A DNA stretch of 64,000 bases from ECT2AJA-110-A sp035399845 (GTDB taxonomy: Bacteria; Planctomycetota; Phycisphaerae; UBA1845; UTPLA1), in assembly GCA_035399845.1 (NCBI GenBank), contig DAOPJV010000007.1, forward strand, positions 1 to 64,000, in the 5' to 3' direction. The stretch's first letter is position 1, and every line of letters starts with the position of its first letter. Positions 43,923-52,575 of the stretch are shown in pieces. The position numbers were made by a program, and so were the translations under genes. A model generated the notes under the pieces. The model ran no database searches. It had not been told where the DNA came from and worked only from the letters and a program-made list of their open reading frames with translations.

Positions 43923-46900
43923 TCATCTCGCCTGATCTGACAGGGAGCGTTTCATGGCGGCGTTCGCTTCGATGGCGCGAACACAGACCTCGATCAATGT
44001 CGCCCGACTGACGGGCTTTGAAACGAAGCTGTCGCAGCCCGCCGCCAGACATCGTTCCGCGGTCCCCGCCATGGCGTCCGCCGTCAGAACGACAATCGGC
44101 GTCGAGCAGCCCATGTCGCGAAGAAGTTCCGACGCCGCATAGCCATCCATCTCGGGCATCTGAACGTCAGTCAGAATGAGATCGAACGGGGCCGGCGATC
44201 TGAGAGCGCCGTCGAGGGTACCATCGACGGTCATGGCGCAGATCCCGTCGCGCCCGTTGTCGGTAACCTTCACCTCGGCGCCCGCGGATTCAAGAAGATG
44301 GCGAATGAGCTTCTGGTTATCGACGCCGTCTTCCATGAGAAGCACGCGCCGATCGGCGAGCTTACAGACATTGTCCGATTCATCGGCGCCGGCGGCAGTT
44401 GACGTCGACACCGCGTCGCCGCCGTCCGCGTCGGCAATCCGCAACGGAAGCGACAGCGTGAAATCGCTGCCCTGTCCCAGCGTGGATGCGACCGACAGCG
44501 TTCCGCCCATCAGTTCCATCAGGCGCTTCGAGATGCGCAGGCCGAGACCGGTCCCGCCGAACCGGCGCGATGTGGAGGTCTCCGCCTGCTCGAAGGCGTT
44601 GAAGAGGCGCGACATCTGCTCGCTCGTCATGCCGATCCCCGTATCGTTCACGGAGATCACGAGGCGCGATCGCTCGGCGTGATCGTCAACGCGAACGATG
44701 ATGCGCACGCCGCCGTCCTTCGTGAACTTGATGGCGTTGCCGACGAGATTGCAGATAACCTGCTGCACGCGCACGGGATCGCCGAGGATTCGCTTCGGCG
44801 CCGGCGACTCCGCGATCACGCCGAGCTTGAGTTCCTTGAGCCGCGCGTTGACGTCGTAAAGTTCGGCGACATTCCGCACGAGCGACATCGGATCAAACGG
44901 AATATCCTCGATGGTCATCTTGCCCGCCTCGATCTTCGAGAGATCGAGAATGTCGTTGATGATCGACATCAGGTGCTCGCCGCTGCGCTCGATCACCTTC
45001 AGGTAGTCGCGACGCTTTTCGGGATCACCCCAGACGTTTTCGTCATCGTTCAGCATTTCCGCATAGCCGAGAATGGCGGACATCGGCGTTCGAATCTCGT
45101 GGCTCATGTTGGCGAGGAATTCCGTCTTGGTTCGGTTCGCGGATTCCGCCGCTTCAAACGCCGCGTTCAGTTCCGTGTGGATGAGTTCGATTTCCGTCAC
45201 GTCGATACCCACGCAGACGATTCCGCCGTCAGGCGTCGGTCGAGTCGAGAGCCGGAGGTACTGATCCCCCAGGAAGACAGTCCATGTCGCCGCGCCGCTT
45301 CGATAGCGCGTCAGTTCATCGGCGACGCACTGATCCAGCGGACGATCCCTCATCATGGCGGGATATTTCTCGAAAAACGCCGTGACGATTCGTTCAATCG
45401 GCGTTCCTCGAACCAGCAGGTCGGATCGGACGAATCCCGTCTCCCGATAGGTCGAGTTGCACATGACAAAGCGGCCATCCCTGTCATACATGACGACGGC
45501 GGCGTCGATGGTCTCGATTGCCGTGTAGAGATGTCCGCGGACGCGATCGAGTTCGAGCTCCGTTGTCTTCCGGGCGTCGATGTCCGTCTGAATGACGATG
45601 AACCCGTTGAACTCGCCGTTGTCGTTCCGCATGGGCTGAATGTCCAGATCAACCCAGTATTCGTGCCCCTCCATGCCGTGCAGGAGAATCTCCGTGCGAA
45701 TCCCCTCGCGATTCGCGATCGCCTCCCTGATTCGCGCGACCGTGTCACTGTCGGTTCGCTCGCAGAACGCAATCGTGTCGAGTTTCTTCGTGAGGCAATC
45801 CCACGATTCGTACCCTGACATTCTCGTGAACGCTTCGTTCGCCCAGACAATTCGCTGATCGATATCGAGCAACAGGACGGCGTTGGTCGTTCGGCGCGAG
45901 ACGGTGGCCAATAGAGAGATCTGCTGACGCTGGGCCTCCACCATGTCCAGCATGTTGTTGAGCGATCCGGCGATCCGGCCCAGTTCGTCGTCGGCAACAC
46001 GCGTGGTTCTGAGTTCGACTTCCCCCTGGCTCCATCGCTGGATGACGTCCGCAATGTGAGAGATGCGTTTCAGGAGTCGAATCCGAACGAGGTAGGCGGC
46101 GAAAACGCAGGTCACAAGGAAGACGCCCGCTATCACAACGCCCAGCTGACGCATCTGGGACGTCATTCGAAACCGAATGTCGTCGGCGCGAATGTGCAGC
46201 ATTGCCACCATTCCATCGGATCGGGCCGCCTCCGAACCGGCGTCGGCGCGCGGTCGGGACCGCGTCACGAATGCGGTCAGATCGACCACCTGGCCGCCCA
46301 GATGTCCCATGTCGAGACTCTCCCTGCCGGTCTCGATCGCCGCCCAGATCTCTTCTGCGTAACCCTCCCATGGAAGGCTGAAAAGCAGCTGCCCGATCCA
46401 CTCGCGATGACTCGACGCGACGACGCGATGTGTGCGGGCGTTGACCACAACAGCGTCGGTCACGCGACCGGCGCGTAACATCTCCTCGAGGCCGCGCTGC
46501 GCGTCGCCGTCATTGGATGAGGCGACAAACACGCCGCGCAGACTGGACATCGCGAGATGGGCCTCGTTGACGATCTGATCGTCGTGGGATTTTCGAATCG
46601 ACGACATCGCCACCCAGTGAACACCGCCGATGGCGACAATAATCACGCCCACAACGGGAACCGCGAGCTTGAGAGTCAGGGAACTTCGCCCACCCGCGCT
46701 GATCATCTGACAGATCGAATCCTCAGGATATCGGGCAAGCTGGGCGACAATCAGTAAAACCACCGCCAGCGCCGTCAACAGCGGCATCAGTGTCGAATGG
46801 GAGGACAATGCGGGAAGCGCCAGATCAATCAGTCGCCCGAAGACGGCGATGAGCGCCATCAAGGCCGACGCCGCCATCGCCATCTGAGAAAGCTGAAACC

Positions 46901-47309
46901 TGCCAAGCCGGACGCGAAGGGCGCCAACGCTGATCAGAAAGACGGCCAGCGCCGAATAAAGTGACTGCGACGCCGCGTCGCCTTCCGATGTCGGGACGAC
47001 CCATCCCGCGCCGCCTTCGCCAATCTGGCGCCCCACGCCTACCAGCGCGATCACCAGACCGACAAGCCGCAGCGCACCCGACAGTCGTGAAAATCGGTCG
47101 AGGATCAGCGCCCCGGCGAGCAACGTGATGCAGACGCCCCCCATCCGTCCATCCGCGCCACGGGCGATGTCGATCGCTCCTGTGTCGAAACCGGACAACA
47201 CCGCCACGAGAAGGCCGACGAGCAACGCCGAGTACATCAACCATCGCCCGCCTGCGGACAGACCGACAGACCGCTCGTCCGTGTCCAACCTGGCTTCCTC
47301 CGCCCGCAT
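43923..47309 (-). CDS. Hybrid sensor histidine kinase with two PAS domains and receiver
   Basis: A 1128-residue membrane kinase. The N-terminus has about seven membrane helices (25-215), then a helix (about 222-245), an extracytoplasmic sensor region of about 150 residues (LRGVFVASSNDG..AVVVNARTHRVVASSHREW), another helix, a HAMP segment (ISHIADVIQRWSQGEVELRTTRVADDELG), two PAS domains (about 475-600 and 605-735), phospho-acceptor box EFLANMSHEIRTPMSAI, an HATPase domain (LVGNAIKFTKDGG, NDTGIGM, GGTGLGLRIS), and a receiver (LTDVQMPEMDG, FVSKPVS). The receiver would relay phosphate to a separate Hpt protein, none of which is in the window. The signal sensed is unknown. The gene is monocistronic, facing the C25 peptidase gene. 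Confidence 0.94.
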   Translation of the reverse strand: MRAEEARLDTDERSVGLSAGGRWLMYSALLVGLLVAVLSGFDTGAIDIARGADGRMGGVCITLLAGALILDRFSRLSGALRLVGLVIALVGVGRQIGEGGAGWVVPTSEGDAASQSLYSALAVFLISVGALRVRLGRFQLSQMAMAASALMALIAVFGRLIDLALPALSSHSTLMPLLTALAVVLLIVAQLARYPEDSICQMISAGGRSSLTLKLAVPVVGVIIVAIGGVHWVAMSSIRKSHDDQIVNEAHLAMSSLRGVFVASSNDGDAQRGLEEMLRAGRVTDAVVVNARTHRVVASSHREWIGQLLFSLPWEGYAEEIWAAIETGRESLDMGHLGGQVVDLTAFVTRSRPRADAGSEAARSDGMVAMLHIRADDIRFRMTSQMRQLGVVIAGVFLVTCVFAAYLVRIRLLKRISHIADVIQRWSQGEVELRTTRVADDELGRIAGSLNNMLDMVEAQRQQISLLATVSRRTTNAVLLLDIDQRIVWANEAFTRMSGYESWDCLTKKLDTIAFCERTDSDTVARIREAIANREGIRTEILLHGMEGHEYWVDLDIQPMRNDNGEFNGFIVIQTDIDARKTTELELDRVRGHLYTAIETIDAAVVMYDRDGRFVMCNSTYRETGFVRSDLLVRGTPIERIVTAFFEKYPAMMRDRPLDQCVADELTRYRSGAATWTVFLGDQYLRLSTRPTPDGGIVCVGIDVTEIELIHTELNAAFEAAESANRTKTEFLANMSHEIRTPMSAILGYAEMLNDDENVWGDPEKRRDYLKVIERSGEHLMSIINDILDLSKIEAGKMTIEDIPFDPMSLVRNVAELYDVNARLKELKLGVIAESPAPKRILGDPVRVQQVICNLVGNAIKFTKDGGVRIIVRVDDHAERSRLVISVNDTGIGMTSEQMSRLFNAFEQAETSTSRRFGGTGLGLRISKRLMELMGGTLSVASTLGQGSDFTLSLPLRIADADGGDAVSTSTAAGADESDNVCKLADRRVLLMEDGVDNQKLIRHLLESAGAEVKVTDNGRDGICAMTVDGTLDGALRSPAPFDLILTDVQMPEMDGYAASELLRDMGCSTPIVVLTADAMAGTAERCLAAGCDSFVSKPVSRATLIEVCVRAIEANAAMKRSLSDQAR

Positions 47310-47688
47310 GCCCGAATCGTCTCCCCGGCGCGTTTCGACCGCGTCGCTGACATGGACCGACCGTCCGAAAACCCCTTCGCGTGTCCTGCTCCCAACCCTG
47401 AGGGTTCGACAGGATCAATGTCGTCAGGGCCGCGACAGCACTTCGAATCGTCTTGATGCGCGCAATTGCGATCTGACACCCCGAGGTTTTATGGGGGCCA
47501 GAACCCGACTTCGATCGCGGCGTGTCAACGCGAATTGCCATCCCCCTGACACACAACCGGATCTCACAACAGGCTACGTAAATTCCGTGGTCGCCCGCAG
47601 AGTCATCGGTGGCGCCAACCATGTTCGCGACTCGCCCGCGCACAGCGGACATTCGGCCGGAGAATGCGTTGTCGGCGGCGCCTGGCGC
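47310..47688. other. Spacer upstream of the hybrid kinase gene
   Basis: About 380 nt between the hybrid kinase start and the terminator of the following gene. No gene is seen; ORFs in it are shadows. It should contain the promoter of the kinase gene on the minus strand, which I could not place with confidence. Confidence 0.4.
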
Positions 47689-47720
47689 AAAAAAGCGGCC
47701 CGCGCATTCGCGCGGGCCGC
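47689..47720 (-). terminator. Rho-independent terminator of the dockerin-tailed gene
   Basis: An 11-bp perfect stem GCGGCCCGCGC/GCGCGGGCCGC with loop ATTC. On the minus strand it is followed by six T. It lies 43 nt after the stop of the gene at 47763. Confidence 0.93.
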
Positions 47721-47762
47721 CGATGATTCACGTTGAGTGGTTCAGCGCGTCGTCTGACGCAA

Positions 47763-49682
47763 CTATGGACACGGCGTCTTGGACATCAGCAGCCCCACAA
47801 AGTCCGTGACATCCGCGAGATCGAAGACGCCATCACTGTTGATATCCGCACACTCACATCCAGCGCCGCCCCCGGACACAATGCAGTTGGTAAACAACTG
47901 GATATCGAGACCGTTTCGCACGTTGTCGGCGTTCATGTCGCCCGGGCAGCGGCACGGTTCCGGCTCGCCTCCGATTCGCTCGCTCCAGATTGTCACGGCG
48001 TCGATGTCGTCCCGAACCGCGGGATCCGACGGCGCCATCAGCGGAAATGAGAAGCCGGTCATGAAGGAACCGTAGAGGATTCCGGGATGCAGCCCGCCCG
48101 ACTCATCCCCCGGCGTCGCCGGATCGTCGTTGTCGACGCTGAAGACCAACGCGAGTGAGAGAACGCCCGTGTCCTGTTCAGGCAGCCACGTGAACTCGAA
48201 CGCGTCGATGTCCGTCGACTCCGGAAGCCCCAGGTGAATGGCCTCATCCACGATCTTCACGGGAGCGGCCGGCGCCAGCATGAACGTCAGGTAAACGCCG
48301 CCCGGGTCGAGGGCCGCCGGACTCGGCGCTTCATGATCGGGGCTCCAGGTCCAGTAGGGGCACAGACCGAGCGGTCCGTCCGGCTCGTTGGGGTTGTCGT
48401 TCCTGACGATATCGAGTGAATCCACGTCATCGTCTTCCGCGTCGCCCGGGACATCGGGATTGGGGAACAGATCGGGATGCACTTCGCGTTCGCTCGCCGC
48501 CGGATAGACGTCGGCGACGCTGTACATGACGCCCCCGAGCGGCGACATCGTCCAGCCGATGATCTCATCGCGCGCCGCGCTCGAACCGTAGGAACTCACG
48601 CCCGCCGCCGAGGGTCCCGTGACGGGAACATCGCCGAGCGTCCAGTTCTCCGCCTTGTCGTCGTCATAGGAGAGCAGGACGAACTTGAACTCGAAAATGC
48701 AGTTGGCCGGCGCGAACGGGAACAACTGCTGCTGACGCAATGGCGCGTCGAGCGGCGACGTCGGCGGAATGTACTGCCGCAGGTCGACGTCGATCTGATC
48801 GTGGGCGTCCAGATCGAAGTATTCAAAAATGCAGTCCTGTGCGGGGCAGTTTGAACCCACGGGCGCGCCTGTGACGCCGGCGCAGTCGGGGGCGTCGGGC
48901 ATCGGATCCCCCGGGAAGAGCAGCGCGTCGTCCTTGAAGATGGCGTCACGGCCACACGGAACCAGGGGCGGTGTCACCGGACCTTCATTGGAAAAGTACA
49001 CGTCGCCGGGATCGAAGCCCTCGTCGCCATCCATGTTCGGATCGCTCAGTTCCTTGTCCGAACCAATATCCAGTGAGAATTCCCAGACAAACGGCCTGGG
49101 TTCCGTCGGTCCGTCCGCGGGACGCGTGAAGACGCGCACCTGATCGATGACATTCGACGTGATCAGCGTGAATCGGATATCCCGATTCGTCGCCAGGACC
49201 GTGATCGACTCGCCGACGAACTCGACGCCGCGATTCGGATTTCCCGTCGGATAGGCGCCGGCCGTGCCGAGACCATCGGCGGAGTTCAGCGTCGGGCTGA
49301 GGAGCTGGACGCCGAGAATGTCACCGTCGAAGGAGACGGATCCGGTCAGCGTTGTCGTGCCGGGACCGACCTGATCGAAGTGAATCAGGTGGGAATCGAC
49401 GACGGTCCCCGTCAGCAGGACACCGGGCGTCAGGGAGGCGGCGTTGTTGTAGGTTCCGATGGCCGTGATATCGACCGGAATCGAACCGGGAAGGGCCACA
49501 CTCTGCTGCTCGTCGAACACGAACACCTGCGTATTGCTCTGAAGGGCGCCCGGAAGGGTACTGGCCGGCGGACCGATGAGCGTCGCCGCGGGGAAGGTGG
49601 CCGTGATCGCCGCCTGGGCGGAAGTCGCGGCCCACGCCGCGATCGCCATGGCCAGGGCCACGCGTCTGTGTACTGAAGTCAT
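47763..49682 (-). CDS. Exported protein with dockerin-like tail, function unknown
   Basis: A 639-residue protein. The ATG at 49682 is chosen because GGAG lies 9 nt upstream; the ATG three codons earlier abuts it. The signal peptide is cut near AQAA. The body has no recognised enzyme domain. It has a beta domain (about 25-185, with NRGVEFVGESITV), an Asp-rich linker (SDPNMDGDEGFDPGD) and a second long domain with paired cysteines (about 290-560). It ends with a dockerin-like EF-hand pair: GDMNADNVRNGLD and ADINSDGVFDLAD. Its own terminator follows. Probably surface located, like the other dockerin-tailed proteins here. Confidence 0.82.
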   Translation of the reverse strand: MTSVHRRVALAMAIAAWAATSAQAAITATFPAATLIGPPASTLPGALQSNTQVFVFDEQQSVALPGSIPVDITAIGTYNNAASLTPGVLLTGTVVDSHLIHFDQVGPGTTTLTGSVSFDGDILGVQLLSPTLNSADGLGTAGAYPTGNPNRGVEFVGESITVLATNRDIRFTLITSNVIDQVRVFTRPADGPTEPRPFVWEFSLDIGSDKELSDPNMDGDEGFDPGDVYFSNEGPVTPPLVPCGRDAIFKDDALLFPGDPMPDAPDCAGVTGAPVGSNCPAQDCIFEYFDLDAHDQIDVDLRQYIPPTSPLDAPLRQQQLFPFAPANCIFEFKFVLLSYDDDKAENWTLGDVPVTGPSAAGVSSYGSSAARDEIIGWTMSPLGGVMYSVADVYPAASEREVHPDLFPNPDVPGDAEDDDVDSLDIVRNDNPNEPDGPLGLCPYWTWSPDHEAPSPAALDPGGVYLTFMLAPAAPVKIVDEAIHLGLPESTDIDAFEFTWLPEQDTGVLSLALVFSVDNDDPATPGDESGGLHPGILYGSFMTGFSFPLMAPSDPAVRDDIDAVTIWSERIGGEPEPCRCPGDMNADNVRNGLDIQLFTNCIVSGGGAGCECADINSDGVFDLADVTDFVGLLMSKTPCP

Positions 49683-50083
49683 CTGACTCATCTCCAATCT
49701 ACGTGCGAGGTTCGGGAATACGTCCGGTATTCCTCTCAACCAAGAGGACGGGAGGCGTCGCGCGGGCGGCCATCCGAGGCGGCAAAAAACGGTGTGCCGC
49801 GCTCCCGCGTGATCACGGACAAGGATGTCCATAAATGGAGCGTTCGGGCGAATTTGCGATGATTTCACACGCCGATTTGCGGACTTCGCAGTGCTTAGAT
49901 TAATGATTTCTTGACGCGATTCCCTTTGACCCAGGTCTTAATTCCCTTAGGCTAGAGGGTGTTTTCGAGGGGTGGAAAGAAGCGACCCCAACTAAGAACA
50001 GTTTGAATCAGGGTTTGGCGTTGCCCGCTCAGCTTGTGGCCGGGAATAGATTGCGCCAAGCAAAGGAATCGAAGGAGGACAGA
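49683..50083. other. Divergent spacer with promoter
   Basis: 400 nt, AT-richer than average. It separates two genes for exported proteins. The stretch 49820-49960 is AT-rich and contains the promoter listed next; 49961-50083 is the leader of the PEP-CTERM gene. No ORF stands out. Confidence 0.5.
49926..49953 (+). promoter_or_regulatory. Candidate sigma-70 promoter for the PEP-CTERM gene
   Basis: TTGACC, a 16-nt spacer and TAGGCT, giving a leader of about 125 nt before the ATG at 50084. Good -35, weak -10. Confidence 0.45.
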
Positions 50084-50830
50084 ATGAAGATCAGAATTGC
50101 AGCGGCCTTGGCTTTGATGTTCGCGGTCAGCACGGCAAACGCCAGTGTCCTGACGTACGACAATTTCGACTATCCCGATGGATCGCTCGTCCCGAACGGT
50201 GGCTGGGCGACGCACAGCGGCGTCGCGGGCGACCTTCAGGTCGTGGGCGGTCAGGCCCTCGTGCAGCACGGCGTTCCGTCGGAAGACGCGAACAAGTCGT
50301 TCGCGACGACGACCGGCGTTGTTTACTACGGCGCCGACTTCACGGTCAACGATCCCGGTTCCGTCATCGGTGGCGGCGACTACGAGTATTTCATTCACTT
50401 CAGCGACGGCGGCTCGTCCAACTTCCGCGCCCGTGTTGACATCGTCAACCCGACCGGCCCGGGCGACTTCTCCGTTGGTCTCTCGACGACGTCGAGCACA
50501 GCCGACGCCACGTGGGGATCGGATCTGTCCTTCGGCACGACGTATCGCCTGATCGTCGCGTACGACCAGGACAACAACGCGTCGCAGCTCTGGCTCGACG
50601 CCGCGCTTGAGACGGACACATCGATCCTGGGTAACAACCTCGGCCCGACCGGACTCACTGTCTCAGCAATCGCGCTGCGCCAGTCGGACTCGAGCCAGAA
50701 CGAAGGCATCCTGGTGGACAACATCGTCGTCGGCACAACCTTCGGTGATGTCGTCAACCCGGCCCCTGAGCCGGCCACGCTGGCCCTGCTCGGCCTCGGT
50801 GGCATCGCCCTGATTCGACGCCGCCGCTAA
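50084..50830 (+). CDS. PEP-CTERM exported protein
   Basis: A 248-residue protein. The ATG at 50084 follows GGAGGA by 5 nt. The signal peptide ends TANAS. The body looks like a concanavalin/laminin-type beta-sandwich (LTYDNFDYPDGSLVPNGGW, FRARVDIVNPTG, SQLWLDAALETDTS), a common ligand-binding fold in planctomycete exported proteins. The C-terminus is PEPATLALLGLGGIALIRRRR, a textbook PEP-CTERM signal. High codon bias suggests strong expression. It ends in a rho-independent terminator. Confidence 0.9.
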   Translation: MKIRIAAALALMFAVSTANASVLTYDNFDYPDGSLVPNGGWATHSGVAGDLQVVGGQALVQHGVPSEDANKSFATTTGVVYYGADFTVNDPGSVIGGGDYEYFIHFSDGGSSNFRARVDIVNPTGPGDFSVGLSTTSSTADATWGSDLSFGTTYRLIVAYDQDNNASQLWLDAALETDTSILGNNLGPTGLTVSAIALRQSDSSQNEGILVDNIVVGTTFGDVVNPAPEPATLALLGLGGIALIRRRR

Positions 50831-50869
50831 GCCCGATCGAACCAAGGGGAAAGAGCAATTATCCGAGAG

Positions 50870-50902
50870 GACGTCGTCTGAGTGACGGCGTCTTCTCTTT
50901 TT
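50870..50902 (+). terminator. Rho-independent terminator
   Basis: A 9-bp stem GACGTCGTC/GACGGCGTC with loop TGAGT, then TTCTCTTTTTT. 40 nt past the PEP-CTERM stop. Confidence 0.9.
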
Positions 50903-51017
50903 TACCCCCCTCTCGCGCCACCTGCACGACGCGCCGGGGCACGGTAGAATCCCCCGCCGACGTCCGACGCCTGCAAGATCGGCGCGCTTTGGCGGACTTC
51001 ATCACGAGGAGACACGG

Positions 51018-51350
51018 ATGCCCGACTATTACAACTCCGAGGACCTTCCGCGATTCGGCGACATGGGCAAAGACGCCCCCGAGCTCTGGCGGAAATTCAG
51101 CGCGTACTACGGGGCCGTCTTCGAGGAAGGCGCCCTGTCGGAACGTGAGAAGGCCCTGATCGCCCTTGCTGTCGCACACGCCGTCCAGTGCCCCTACTGC
51201 ATCGACGCATACACGACCACCTGTCTCGAGAAAGGGTCCAACCTCGACCAGATGACGGAGGCGGTCCACGTCGCCGCCGCGATCAAGGGGGGCGCCGCCC
51301 TCGTCCACGGACTCCAGATGCGCAACTGCGCCGAAAAACTCTCCATGTAA
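51018..51350 (+). CDS. AhpD-like protein of arsenosugar-type loci
   Basis: A 110-residue carboxymuconolactone decarboxylase/AhpD-fold protein. GAGGAG lies 8 nt upstream. The helical core is EREKALIALAVAHAVQCPYCIDAYT with the redox CxxC (CPYC) and a His five residues before the first Cys, then MTEAVHVAAAIKGGAALVHG. Proteins of this subgroup are regularly found next to the ArsS radical SAM enzyme and are annotated as arsenosugar-associated peroxidase-like; ArsS follows here after 29 nt. Its exact role is not established; it may protect against peroxide or handle a thiol intermediate. Confidence 0.87.
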   Translation: MPDYYNSEDLPRFGDMGKDAPELWRKFSAYYGAVFEEGALSEREKALIALAVAHAVQCPYCIDAYTTTCLEKGSNLDQMTEAVHVAAAIKGGAALVHGLQMRNCAEKLSM

Positions 51351-51379
51351 CGAAGCCTGACGCCGACGAACGAACGCCC

Positions 51380-52417
51380 ATGACGCAATCCCTCAGAAAA
51401 CGCAATCATCCGCTCGCGGTCATCGCCGAGCAGCAGCGCGTCCTGGCGGACGACGCCGGTGTTGTCGCGTTTGACCGTCGCCTCTCGGACATCAACCTGG
51501 CGCCGTTGACCGCGACAGGCATTACGACGTTTCAGATCAACGTCGGAAAAATGTGCAACCAGGTGTGCAGGCATTGCCATGTCGACGCGGGCCCCGATCG
51601 CAAAGAGATCATGACGCGCGAGACGATGGAATTCTGCCTGGAAGCGCTGGCGAAGACAGACGCGCCCGTCGTGGATCTGACGGGCGGCGCGCCGGAGATG
51701 AACCCGGATTTTCGCTGGCTCGTCGATCGCATTGTCGAGATGAATCGCCGCGTCATCGATCGTTCGAACCTGACGATTCTCGTCGCGCCGGGATACGAAG
51801 ACCTGCCCGAATTCCTGGCCAGCCGCCGCGTCGAAGTGACGGCGAGCCTGCCGTACTACATGGAATCGCAGACGGACGCCCAGCGCGGCGATCACGTTTT
51901 CGAACGATCGATTCGCGCGCTGAAGCGGCTGAATGAACTCGGCTACGGCCAGCCCGATACGGGGCTCACGCTCAACCTCGTCTTCAATCCCGTCGGAGCG
52001 TTTCTTCCGCCGAAACAGGCGTCGATCGAGGCGGACTACAAACGCGAGCTGGATCGGCGACACGGGATCGTCTTCAACAGCCTGTTTACGATCACCAACA
52101 TGCCGATCAGCCGATTTCTCGACTTCCTGATCGAACGCGGGACCTACGCGTCGTACATGCGGAAGCTGTCGGACGCCTTCAACGCGGACGCGGCTGCGAG
52201 CGTCATGTGCCGCACCACGCTGAGCATCGGCTGGGATGGCGCGCTGTATGACTGCGACTTCAATCAGATGCTCGACATGCCCCTCGGCAATGGATCGCCG
52301 ACGCACATCCGGGACTTCGATCCGGCGAAGATCACGTCGCGCGAAATCCGCATCGGCAACCACTGCTACGGCTGCACGGCCGGCGGCGGGTCGAGCTGCA
52401 CGGGGTCTGTGGCCTGA
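51380..52417 (+). CDS. arsS: Radical SAM enzyme, ArsS type (arsenosugar biosynthesis)
   Basis: A 345-residue radical SAM protein. The iron-sulfur motif is CNQVCRHCHVDAGPD (CxxxCxxC), followed by DLTGGAPEMN, the SAM-binding GGxP-like region. The C-terminus has NHCYGCTAGGGSSCTGS, with three further cysteines that may hold a second cluster; this CxGCTAGxGSSC ending marks the ArsS group. In studied bacteria ArsS joins a 5'-deoxyadenosyl group to dimethylarsenic made by ArsM, the first step toward arsenosugars. No arsM is in this window. The start ATG 51380 has a weak ribosome site. Some ArsS proteins contain selenocysteine; none is needed here because no in-frame TGA occurs. Confidence 0.9.
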   Translation: MTQSLRKRNHPLAVIAEQQRVLADDAGVVAFDRRLSDINLAPLTATGITTFQINVGKMCNQVCRHCHVDAGPDRKEIMTRETMEFCLEALAKTDAPVVDLTGGAPEMNPDFRWLVDRIVEMNRRVIDRSNLTILVAPGYEDLPEFLASRRVEVTASLPYYMESQTDAQRGDHVFERSIRALKRLNELGYGQPDTGLTLNLVFNPVGAFLPPKQASIEADYKRELDRRHGIVFNSLFTITNMPISRFLDFLIERGTYASYMRKLSDAFNADAAASVMCRTTLSIGWDGALYDCDFNQMLDMPLGNGSPTHIRDFDPAKITSREIRIGNHCYGCTAGGGSSCTGSVA

Positions 52418-52575
52418 CGAAGCGACTGGCGACGGCCGACGCCCGATGCGTCTCGAGGACGTGATGTGAGACCAGCGTCGCTCGCCTTGGTTGTACACCT
52501 GGCCCCCTCACTGGCGGTCGCGGTTCGGAAATGCGAATTGGGCGCTGACGTCCCCTGCCGATAGCATCCCGCGGC

